A stretch of DNA of 44,879 bases from Candidatus Poribacteria bacterium. GTDB taxonomy: Bacteria > Poribacteria > WGA-4E > WGA-3G. The notes beneath the pieces were generated by a model that saw only the letters and a list, made by a program, of their open reading frames with translations, was not told the origin of the DNA and ran no database searches. Position 1 is the stretch's first letter. Each line of letters starts with the position of its first letter. Location: assembly GCA_028820635.1 (NCBI GenBank), contig JAPPIG010000134.1, positions 1-44,879 on the forward strand, written 5' to 3'. Positions 31,585 to 39,941 of the stretch are shown one piece after another. A program made the translations under genes and the position numbers.

Positions 31585-34173
31585 TCAATCTTTTTCCACA
31601 CTGAAAACGAACTCCCCATCTACAAAATCAACAGCGATGGCATCCCCATCATGGAAGTTGCCTTCCAACATATTAATTGCCAATGGGTTAAGGATGTCCC
31701 GTTGGATTGTCCGTCGTAATGGTCGCGCACCGTATACAGCATCAAACCCACGTTTTACCAATTCTGCTTTCACCAATTCAGTTAATTTAAGTGTCATACC
31801 CTTTTCTGCGAATCGGACACTTAAATTGGAAAGTTCAAGCGTTACAATCTGCTTCAATTCCCCAATTCCAAGACGATCAAAAATGATTAGATCATCAACA
31901 CGATTCAGAAATTCTGGTGGGAAATGTGCTTGCAAAGCGTCCATTACCTTACGCCGAATTTCTTCTGTAGCGAGATGTGTGTCGCTAATCCACTGGCTTC
32001 CGATGTTTGAAGTCATGATGACGACTGTATTCTTGAAATCCACCGTTCGTCCTTGCCCGTCCGTCATTCTTCCGTCATCAAGCATCTGGAGTAGGACATT
32101 GAATACTTCTGTATGTGCTTTTTCAACCTCGTCAAGAAGGATAACACAATAGGGATGTCGTCTAATTGCTTCGGTCAACTGTCCGCCTTCATCGTATCCA
32201 ACGTATCCCGGCGGTGCACCGATAAGTCTGGAGACGGTATGTTTTTCCATGTATTCGCTCATATCAACGCGCACGATGGCATTAACATCGTCAAACAGAA
32301 ATTCAGCAAGTGATTTTGCGAGGTGTGTTTTGCCGACACCGGTAGGTCCCATAAATAAAAAAGAACCGAGAGGTCGTTCCGGGTCGCCGAGACCAACACG
32401 GGAACGGCGAATCGCGTTGGAAACGGCCGAAACCGCTTCGTCTTGTCCGATGACTTGTTCACGTAACCTTTCTTCCATGTGAAGCAGTTTTTGTGTTTCA
32501 CCTTCCATGAGTCGGTAAACTGGAATACCGGTCCATTTCGCTACAATCTCAGCAATATCTTCAGCACTCACGCGTTCTTTTAGCATTTGGGTGCCGTTAG
32601 TTTCCGTTTCAACCACCTCACGTAAGGTTTTGAGCTGCGCCTCAAGTGCAGGTATTTTGCCGTATTCAAGTTCTGATGCTGTAGCAAGGTCACCGGTGCG
32701 CTTCGCTTGTTCGGATTCAATGCGGAACGCCTCAATCTCTTCCATCACCTCGCGAATTTTTTCAAGATTTGCTTTTTCGTTTTGCCATGCTGCTTTGAGT
32801 GCATCTGACTTTTCCCTTAATTCCGCAAGTTCAACATTCAAGTTGTCCAAGCGTTGTTTTGAAACTTCATCTTCCTCTTTTTCCAATGCCTGTTGTTCAA
32901 TTTGGAGTTGGATAATACGCCTTTCCACTTCATCAATTTGTTCTGGCACACTGTCAATTTCAATCCGCAACCGTGATGCTGCTTCATCTACCAAATCAAC
33001 CGCTTTATCCGGTAGGAAGCGATCAGAAATATACCGTTTTGAGAGAGTTGCGGCAGCAACAATCGCATTATCTTGAATTTGAACGCCGTGATGTGTTTCG
33101 TACCTTTCCTTCAATCCACGAAGAATAGCAATCGTCCCTTCAACAGAAGGTTCTTGGACTTGGACAGGTTGGAACCGTCGCTCTAAAGCAGCATCTTTTT
33201 CAATGTGTTTACGGTATTCGTCAAGTGTTGTTGCACCGATGCAACGCAATTCACCGCGTGCTAAAGCAGGTTTTAACATATTAGATGCGTCCACCGCTCC
33301 TTCTGCGGCACCTGCCCCGACAATCGTATGAAGTTCATCAATGAAAAGAACAACTTGCCCTTCTGCTTGTTCAACATCTGCAAGAACTGCTTTCAGTCTG
33401 TCTTCAAATTCACCACGATATTTACTACCTGCGATGAGCGCGCCTAAATCAAGCGCGATGAGTCGTTTTTCCCGCAGGCTTTCGGGAACATCACCATCCG
33501 CGATACGTTGTGCCAATCCTTCTACAATCGCAGTTTTTCCAACCCCAGGTTCACCGATTAGGACCGGGTTGTTTTTGCGTCTACGTGATAGCACTTGCAT
33601 CACCCGTCGGATTTCATCATCCCTGCCAATTACCGGATCAAGTTTACCGGACATCGCTTCTTGCGTGAGTTCTCTGCCAAAACGTGTCAGGGCTTGGTAT
33701 TTGTCTTCAGGATTCTGATCCGTTATCCGTTGTGTACCGCGGATGTCCACGAGTGCTTTGAGGATTTTATCCTTTGTGATACCAACATCCCTTAGAATTT
33801 GCCCGACTTCGCTCTGTTTTGATTCTGCACAGGCGATAAGGAGGTGTTCTGTGCTAACATACTCATCTTTGAGTGTCGTTGCCTCTTTAAGAGCAGTCTC
33901 CAGAGCAGATTGTAAGGCTCTTGAGACGTGTAGTTCCGAACTTACTCCCTGTACTTTAGGTGCTTTTTGAACAACATTCTCAAGTGCTGATATAATTCCT
34001 TGAATATCTACACCTAATTTTTGAAAAATTGGAGCGACTATTCCGTCTGTCTGTTTAATGAGGGCAAACATGAGATGCTCAACACTAAGTTCTGGGTTTT
34101 GTGCTTCGCTTGCTAAAGTTTGTGCTGATTGTAGTGCTTCTTGTGCTTTAATTGTAAATTTATCCAATCTCAT
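31585..34173 (-). CDS. clpB: ATP-dependent disaggregase chaperone ClpB
   Basis: 862 residues, full length. ClpB resolubilises protein aggregates together with DnaK in the cytoplasm. Two Clp_N repeats occupy the first 145 residues (FTIKAQEALQSAQ, EYVSTEHLLIA). AAA-1 has Walker A GEPGVGKTA near 204 and VLFIDELHT. The long charged coiled-coil middle domain that separates ClpB from ClpA/ClpC spans roughly 400-520. AAA-2 has GPTGVGKTH near 608 and VILLDEVEKAH. The C-terminal D2-small domain ends FVFSVEKD. AAGGAGAT lies 6-8 bases before the ATG. No clear heat-shock promoter or CIRCE element was seen upstream. Confidence 0.97.
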   Translation of the reverse strand: MRLDKFTIKAQEALQSAQTLASEAQNPELSVEHLMFALIKQTDGIVAPIFQKLGVDIQGIISALENVVQKAPKVQGVSSELHVSRALQSALETALKEATTLKDEYVSTEHLLIACAESKQSEVGQILRDVGITKDKILKALVDIRGTQRITDQNPEDKYQALTRFGRELTQEAMSGKLDPVIGRDDEIRRVMQVLSRRRKNNPVLIGEPGVGKTAIVEGLAQRIADGDVPESLREKRLIALDLGALIAGSKYRGEFEDRLKAVLADVEQAEGQVVLFIDELHTIVGAGAAEGAVDASNMLKPALARGELRCIGATTLDEYRKHIEKDAALERRFQPVQVQEPSVEGTIAILRGLKERYETHHGVQIQDNAIVAAATLSKRYISDRFLPDKAVDLVDEAASRLRIEIDSVPEQIDEVERRIIQLQIEQQALEKEEDEVSKQRLDNLNVELAELREKSDALKAAWQNEKANLEKIREVMEEIEAFRIESEQAKRTGDLATASELEYGKIPALEAQLKTLREVVETETNGTQMLKERVSAEDIAEIVAKWTGIPVYRLMEGETQKLLHMEERLREQVIGQDEAVSAVSNAIRRSRVGLGDPERPLGSFLFMGPTGVGKTHLAKSLAEFLFDDVNAIVRVDMSEYMEKHTVSRLIGAPPGYVGYDEGGQLTEAIRRHPYCVILLDEVEKAHTEVFNVLLQMLDDGRMTDGQGRTVDFKNTVVIMTSNIGSQWISDTHLATEEIRRKVMDALQAHFPPEFLNRVDDLIIFDRLGIGELKQIVTLELSNLSVRFAEKGMTLKLTELVKAELVKRGFDAVYGARPLRRTIQRDILNPLAINMLEGNFHDGDAIAVDFVDGEFVFSVEKD

Positions 34174-34567
34174 TTTTTATCTCCTTAGGCATTTCTATTT
34201 TATACCATTTCTAATTGACAAAGTATCATTCCGATTTTGAGTTCTTTGTAGGAGCGACCTCCCGGTCGCGACCCACCCCGAATACCCTACGCGTATTCGG
34301 TGTTGATTTGGACAAATGCCAAAGGCGCATTTGGCGTTGATTTGAGGTCGCTCCTACAGAAGAAAGTATTGCATTCTTCCAACCGATTTTCTAAATTTGG
34401 TATTATTATAGTGGGAGCAAAATCTGTGCCAACATCGGGTCTGAAAAAGGCAAAATAAATCGCTCTATTACAAACAGCATTATGGGAAAATGGCATAGAT
34501 GGGACAAATGCGGCACGGATTGTGCCATTTTGGCAACGAACGTGTAAATTCAACAAATAAATAAAAC
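34174..34567. repeat. Intergenic region with composite nested palindrome
   Basis: No credible gene. At 34247-34358 outer arms TGTAGGAGCGACCTC and GAGGTCGCTCCTACA enclose an inner hairpin, CCTCCCGGTCGCG. They also enclose two consecutive modules ending GTGTTGATTT (GAATACCC...GTATTCG) and GCGTTGATTT (AAATGCC...GGCATTT-type). The remaining AT-rich 200 bases hold nothing I can recognise. A minus-strand open frame here (34287-34556) reads through the repeats and is not called. Confidence 0.7.
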
Positions 34568-34596
34568 AGCACGGTAGTGATAAAAACTACCGTGCT
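34568..34596 (-). terminator. Intrinsic terminator of the LamG pair
   Basis: AGCACGGTAGT and ACTACCGTGCT form a perfect 11-bp stem with a 7-base loop. Read on the minus strand it is followed by GTTTTATTTATTT, giving a standard intrinsic terminator about 55 bases after the stop of the LamG gene at 34651. Confidence 0.8.
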
Positions 34597-34650
34597 TCAG
34601 AACAATGTTAATATACGTTCATCTGTTTTCTATGGAAATATACTACACTA

Positions 34651-35481
34651 TTACTGTCTTGTCCTTTGTGCTTTAAGCGTGCCCCACGTAGTTGTATATT
34701 TTCCTTGTGGTTCCACACTTGTGGTAGCCTTAATCACTTCTGCGTATTCAGCGAAATCATCAGCATCAAAAGCAGAGTTATAAACAATAACTTCATCAAT
34801 GATTCCACCGAAAAAGTGAATGTCGGTGCCTGCCCCATCGTCATCATGGAAAACAGCGTTTTGATTGGTATGTGCAATGCCAGTGTTGTCGCCGTGTGCG
34901 AAGAGCTGCCCACCGGGTTCACTGGCGATCATTTCTCCATCAAGCCACATCTCAAATTTGTCATCTTCAACGGCATTGGATCCATCTCGGATGACCAGCG
35001 CAACGTGATACCATCTGTCAGATTCGACAGGGGCAGAGGGCCATGCACCAGCCCATTGATATTCTGCACGATTCCATGCCCCGACATAGACTTTGCCATC
35101 AAAGACATTGACGACAAAACCGCGGGTGCGTCCACCTTCATCAAAAATCGTCTGTTTATGGTCTGTTATACTGACATCAGAACAATTGAAGTAAGCAGCA
35201 ATCGTTCGGTTTTGGAAGGGACCTCCTGTGTTAAGACCGTTTGAATCCGGTAGTTTAACACCATCGTCTACACCATCAAACTTTAATGCTTTGCCAACAA
35301 TACCGTCGACAACTTCTGGTTCGCCAGCCAACGTTCCGTTTACATCGTGCCCGGAAGTGTCTGCGGCATCACCTTCATCAAAAGTCCAAATTGCTCTAAC
35401 AGTTTCTTCGTCTCTCGCTGCATAGATTGATAATGCTATTAGCATGAGTAAAACACTTAAAATACAGATAAACCTTTTCAT
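34651..35481 (-). CDS. Secreted LamG/concanavalin A-like domain protein
   Basis: 276 residues with AAAGGAG 9 bases before the ATG. Signal peptide: MKRFICILSVLLMLIALSIYA. One LamG jelly roll follows: RAIWTFDEG, SGHDVNGTLAG, GKALKFDGVDDGVKLP, RWYHVALVIRDG, FEMWLDGEMI, FFGGIIDEVIVYN. It closes with the tail SVEPQGKYTTTWGTLKAQRT, nearly the same as in the next gene upstream, of which it is a tandem paralogue. The 124-base spacer suggests they are co-transcribed and end at the shared terminator. Its role is probably surface binding; the ligand is unknown. Confidence 0.85.
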   Translation of the reverse strand: MKRFICILSVLLMLIALSIYAARDEETVRAIWTFDEGDAADTSGHDVNGTLAGEPEVVDGIVGKALKFDGVDDGVKLPDSNGLNTGGPFQNRTIAAYFNCSDVSITDHKQTIFDEGGRTRGFVVNVFDGKVYVGAWNRAEYQWAGAWPSAPVESDRWYHVALVIRDGSNAVEDDKFEMWLDGEMIASEPGGQLFAHGDNTGIAHTNQNAVFHDDDGAGTDIHFFGGIIDEVIVYNSAFDADDFAEYAEVIKATTSVEPQGKYTTTWGTLKAQRTRQ

Positions 35482-35605
35482 TTTATATTACTCCTTTATT
35501 ATAAAAGCGGCACCTCGTCCGCTATGGAATGACAGGACTTAAGCAGTTTTGGAGATATGCGATAATACCGTCACAATCTGCAAATTTGCGCAAGTCCGAA
35601 TTAGA

Positions 35606-36463
35606 TTAATCTTGGGTGCGTTGGGCTTTCAGATTTGCCCAAGTTGTAGTAAATTTACCCTGTGGTTCAACACTTAAGGGTTGCGTGAGTTCCCCAAAAT
35701 CTCCCTGATTGAAAGATGAACCGTAAATCACGACTTCATCAATTAAACCGCCGAAGAAGTCAATATTAGTACCCGCGCCACCTTCATCGTGGTAAACGGC
35801 ATTCTGGTTGACAAAACCGATCCCGTTATCATCGCCGTGTGCATGAAGCTGACCACCATCGGCTTTTTCGATGAGTTTGCCATCTAACCACATTTCAAAC
35901 TTATCTTTTTCCACCTTGCCAGCAGCATCGCGGATGACTAAACCAACATGATACCATCTGTCTGACTTTATGTCAGCGGATAGCCATTCACCGTTCCAGT
36001 TGTACTCAGCACGATTCCATCCACCAACGTAGACTTTACCATCGAACACATAGATAACTAATCCACGTGTCCGGCCACCTTCTTCAAAAATCACCTGTTT
36101 CTGATTTTTGTTAACATTATCACAGCTGAAAAGTGCTGCTACGGTTCGTTTAGGGAATGGACCGCCAATATTGATTCTGTTGGAATCAGGAATCTTTATA
36201 CCGTCGCTTGTGCCGTCGAATTTTAAAGCTTTTTTTGCGATACCGTTAACAGATTCTGGTTTCCCGACAACAATACCATTTAATTTTTGGGGTGAAGTAT
36301 CATTTGCCGTGCCATCATCAAAGGTCCAGATTCCGGCGACTGTCGCTTCATCACGTTGTGCATCTGCTGGCGTAACTGGTAAAAACGCTAATATCAACAA
36401 GCAGATACAAGAAAGAAGTATTACAAGTTTAAGATAGTTACCTTTCGTTAATACTCGAAACAT
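35606..36463 (-). CDS. Secreted LamG/concanavalin A-like domain protein
   Basis: 285 residues with AGGAGGT about 11 bases before the ATG. The hydrophobic signal segment LKLVILLSCICLLILAF is followed by PVTPADAQ. One LamG domain: AGIWTFDDG, GKALKFDGTSDGIKIP, GRTRGLVIYVFDG, RWYHVGLVIRDA, FEMWLDGKLI, FFGGLIDEVVIYG. The tail is SVEPQGKFTTTWANLKAQRT. It is collinear with the paralogue at 34651. It is driven from a good promoter at 36550-36578 and is probably the first gene of the pair. Confidence 0.85.
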   Translation of the reverse strand: MFRVLTKGNYLKLVILLSCICLLILAFLPVTPADAQRDEATVAGIWTFDDGTANDTSPQKLNGIVVGKPESVNGIAKKALKFDGTSDGIKIPDSNRINIGGPFPKRTVAALFSCDNVNKNQKQVIFEEGGRTRGLVIYVFDGKVYVGGWNRAEYNWNGEWLSADIKSDRWYHVGLVIRDAAGKVEKDKFEMWLDGKLIEKADGGQLHAHGDDNGIGFVNQNAVYHDEGGAGTNIDFFGGLIDEVVIYGSSFNQGDFGELTQPLSVEPQGKFTTTWANLKAQRTQD

Positions 36464-36549
36464 ATAGATAGATACCTCCTATAAAAACGTAGTTATCTTG
36501 GGTGAATTACTATTTTTAAATAGATGCGTTCCAATTTGGTTGCTCGTGT

Positions 36550-36578
36550 ATTATGTCAAAATAACAAAATTTTGTCAA
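36550..36578 (-). promoter_or_regulatory. Sigma70-like promoter of the LamG pair
   Basis: On the minus strand a perfect TTGACA (36578-36573) is followed after 17 bp by CATAAT (36555-36550). This gives a leader of about 80 bases before ATG 36463. Confidence 0.6.
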
Positions 36579-36915
36579 AAGTATTATAATTTACATCAGA
36601 GCGAAATTGTTATATCAGTTGTATGAGACAATAGAACAAATACAGGAAAAACTCACACAGATTTTGCGGAACTATTCTGAGTAAACTATTGCCAAAATTA
36701 CTGTATACTCATATTTGAAAAATACTGCGAATGCACTATAAAATCTCAGAAATGGTTAGAATTCGACTTTTAACTCTAAGGATAAGTGGATTGTCGCTTA
36801 CAACAAGGGAGCCAACTTGGTGGATTGAGATTTATACGTCTTTTTAATCAAACAAGTGCCACATTTGCACCGATGGCACAACTTGTGGCACTTATTTGTT
36901 CGATGTGGGTCGACT
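36579..36915. other. Gap between the LamG pair and HAF gene 1
   Basis: No gene is seen. The part nearest the HAF gene (about 36776-36915) matches the 3' flanks of the other two HAF genes. It includes the hairpin with arms AAGTGCCACA (36854-36863) and TGTGGCACTT (36884-36893) around the conserved GCACCGATGGC. Confidence 0.6.
36854..36893 (-). promoter_or_regulatory. 3' hairpin of HAF gene 1
   Basis: A 10-bp outer stem, AAGTGCCACA/TGTGGCACTT, encloses the invariant loop GCACCGATGGC. Compared with the other copies, T-A is replaced by C-G at the same stem position. It lies 23 bases after the stop codon. No strong T-run follows on the minus strand. Confidence 0.6.
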
Positions 36916-39560
36916 CTACTTTACAATAACGAGTCGCCGTGTTTGCTGGAAGGTTGGTGTCGTCAACTGGTAAAAATAGATACCACTCGCAACGCTTTCT
37001 CCTAAAGTATTTTTGCCATCCCAATAAGCAGCACGTTCCCGACTATTATAGAAACCTGCGGATTGAAAACCGAGCGAAAGCGAGCGTATCACCTTACCGG
37101 TTGTATCATAAATGGATAACGATACAGGACTGTCTTGTGAGAGTTGATATGGTATCCACGTCTCAGGATTAAACGGGTTCGGATAGTTCTGTAACAACTG
37201 ATTCTGCGTCGGTTGCCAATACTATCAAGATTGACAGACAAAACCGCTTTTGAAAGGCTTTCAGGGGTCACTTTAAAGCTAAGGGTTTGTGATTCATAAT
37301 TTCCACCCGGACCGATGACGCGCAATTCAACAACGTCTCCAACTTTGACAACGCTCCGCCGCGTTAAGTCGGCAGTTGCAGCAGCGAAGTAATCGCCTTG
37401 CACTGAGGCGGTTATTGTGCTGTTTGTTCTTAGGTTGTGGACGATGACTTGATAGCCGTCAAACGTTGATTTTCCTTCCAAGTACCCACTAACTACAAAA
37501 GCCCACGCTTCCGGCACCTTGGATATTGCAGGTGCTGCTGCCTCCGCTTGATTCTCCCATCGTGACCCGACGAAAGCAAAGCTGCGAGTTTGTGGAACAT
37601 TGACGATATAGCCTTGTCCACCTTCAATTGGAAAGCCATCGTTAGGCGCGCCTGGTGTCCACCCTACAAAACGTTGATTTTCAGCATCAAGTGCTATTAC
37701 CATAGTTGCTCCTGCAATCCCAGCCAGTGATTTTGCGGTCATCGGTTTTGGTGATGCTAAGGGCAATGAAAGCATGTTTAAACCTTTAGTCAACGTAACG
37801 TTGAAGATGTTGCCAAAACGATCACCCTCTGCTTTGGGAACGAGTCTGGCGATAAACCCGTGTCTGCGTCCATCGACTGAGTCATAATGCCCAACGACAG
37901 AACCGTCCTCATTGATATTCCAACCCTCTGTGCTAACAGCACCCGGAAACTGCAATTCTTTTAGATTGAGGGGGCTGCCGACGTATGTGCGCGGGACATC
38001 ACCCACTGCTTTTGCTCGCCCAACGACAGTCCTTGTCCTGTTGAGACCGTGCAGAAAAAAGTATTCCAGATTTAATGCGTTTGGAAGGTCGATAGATAGA
38101 AATCTGCCCACCGAGCTACGCATGTATGCATGATATATGCCATCAGCATCTCTGTAGCTGCCCACGATATGACGTGTCCAACTCACAAAATCGGCGTAAG
38201 TTTCCGGTGCCCCAGGAAACTCAACTATTGTGTCTCCTGAAAACCCGCGGCGAACTCCAGAAGCATCTACAAAACTACCCGTCAGTGCTCCCGTCGAATC
38301 ACTATACCCGTAGATCTCCGTTTGCACAGAACCCGGGAAATCGTATTGGCGCAACTCACCATTTTCTAAGATAACACCGTGAAAAAGACCTTCGCTATCT
38401 TTGTAGTGTCCGGCAGCGATCCCATTATTACCCAGCGCATAGAAATAGGTGCCCTGCGAGCCAGGGAAATCATGGGTCTTAAAAACGCCATCAATGAGCG
38501 TAAAGGCTATATCTTTTTCACCATCAGGCCCCCGCATGTTGCCAGCGTAATCAAAAAAGTCGCTACTCGCCGTCACTGCTAAAAAATCTACTCCCGGAAC
38601 ATCAATACTCTCAAACGTATAGCTGAGGTCAGGAGGTGGTCGCACAGTACTCTCCTGTATAGGTCTGGCGATAAATCCGTGTCTGTGTCCATCCGCTGTG
38701 TCGTAGTGTCCGACGACAGAACCGTCCTGATTGACATTCCAGCCTTCCGTGCTAACGCTGTCCGGAACCTTCAATTCTTGTAGCCTGAGGGGGTTACCGA
38801 CAAAGGTGAGCGGGACACCATCCGCCCCTTTCGCTCTGCCAACGGCAACCAGTGCATCGTTGATACCGTGTAGAAAAAAGTATTCCTGATTTGGTATTTC
38901 TGGAATATCCAGAGTTGCGAAACTACCTCCAGGTCCACGCAGGTATGCATGATATGTACCTTCAGTATCTACGTAGCTACCCACGACATTGCCTATCGTG
39001 CTCACAAAATCGGCATAAGTTTCCGATGCTCCGGGGAACTCAATTATTGTCTCTCCTGAGAATCCACGGCGAACACCAGACACATCAGTGAAATTACCCG
39101 TCAATGCGCCCGTTGAATCACTATATCCGTAGATCTCCGTTTCGACAGAATTCGGAAAATCGTATTGACGCAACTCACCATCTTCTAAGATGACACCATG
39201 GAAAAGACCATCACTATCCTCATAGTGACCTGCAGCGACACCATTATTACCGAGTGCGTAGAAATAGGTGTTTTTCGAGCCGGGGAAATCGTGGGTCTCA
39301 AAAACACCGTCAATGAGGGTAAAACCGACCATTTTTTCACCATCAGCACTCGGCGTATTGCCGGCGTAATCCTCAAAGTCGCTGCTGGCAGACAGTGCTA
39401 AAAAATCTACACCCGGAACGTCAATTGTCTCGAATGTATAGTTGTCGCTTGCGGATGCAGTATTAACTTGTGCCGCAGTGTTCCCTATGAAAAAGGAATT
39501 AAAGCACATGAACAACGTAAATATGATAAACAAAAAACTGGTTTTGATCTGATTTTGCAT
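36916..39560 (-). pseudogene. HAF-repeat secreted protein, copy 1, frameshifted before its C-terminal module
   Basis: The main frame (39560 down to 37089) encodes 823 residues: signal peptide ending NTAAQ, two tandem blocks of about 290 residues of HAF-type repeats (FETIDVPGVDF, FYALGNNGVAAGHYEDSDG, LTGNFTDVSGVRRGF), an LNMLSLPL module and an Ig-like module to LDSIG. There the sequence shifts. The paralogues read CGGTTTACC, but this copy has CGGTTGCC near 37211-37218, one base short. The FlgD-Ig tail (NYPNPFNPETWIPYQL ... RRLVIVK) continues in another frame down to 36916. The main-frame product therefore ends in about 45 unrelated residues and lacks the sorting or anchoring tail. It could be a true inactivating mutation, a switchable state or an assembly error. 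AGGGGAG precedes ATG 39560. Confidence 0.75.
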
Positions 39561-39941
39561 AATGAGAAACTCCCCTAAATGTTCCCTTTAAAGATTTATA
39601 AAATATGTCAGATATCCCATTCCGTGGGACGATGCTTGTAGTTGAAGTATTACAAATTTGCGTTTAGCAAAGTGTAAAAGCGTAGATTGGACATTTCTGA
39701 TAGATTCAGAAGTATTATGTAAAGTATGTAACAATTTCTCAAAAAAGGCAAGGGAAATCTCATCTGTTTTCTTAATTCTCTTATGTTGGATATCTAAACT
39801 TTAAGGCTAAGAAGATTGTCACTTATAGCAAGGAAGGCAATTCGGTAGATTTGGATTTGTACGTCTTTTTAGGCTTAAGGAAGTGTCACAGTTGCACCGA
39901 TGGCGCAACTGTGACACCTGTAGATTCTATAGAGATGGTTT
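39561..39941. other. Gap between HAF genes 1 and 2
   Basis: No gene is seen. The half nearest HAF gene 2 (about 39784-39941) is a copy of the shared HAF 3' flank: GTTGGATATCTAAA, a conserved stretch ending in GTACGTCTTTTTAGGC, then the hairpin. The other half is AT-rich; I could not fix a promoter. Confidence 0.6.
39883..39917 (-). promoter_or_regulatory. 3' hairpin of HAF gene 2
   Basis: GTGTCACAGTTGC (39883-39895) and GCAACTGTGACAC (39905-39917) form a perfect 13-bp stem around ACCGATGGC, starting 25 bases after the stop codon on the minus strand. Confidence 0.7.

Noticed and set aside
34287..34556. Minus-strand 89-codon open frame between clpB and the LamG pair
   Set aside because: Its 3' third is repeat sequence, it lacks a ribosome-binding site and the product looks like no protein family.
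36916..37197. Separate 93-residue FlgD-Ig protein
   Set aside because: It is the out-of-frame tail of HAF copy 1. The paralogues show it fused, and it has no signal peptide or ribosome-binding site.
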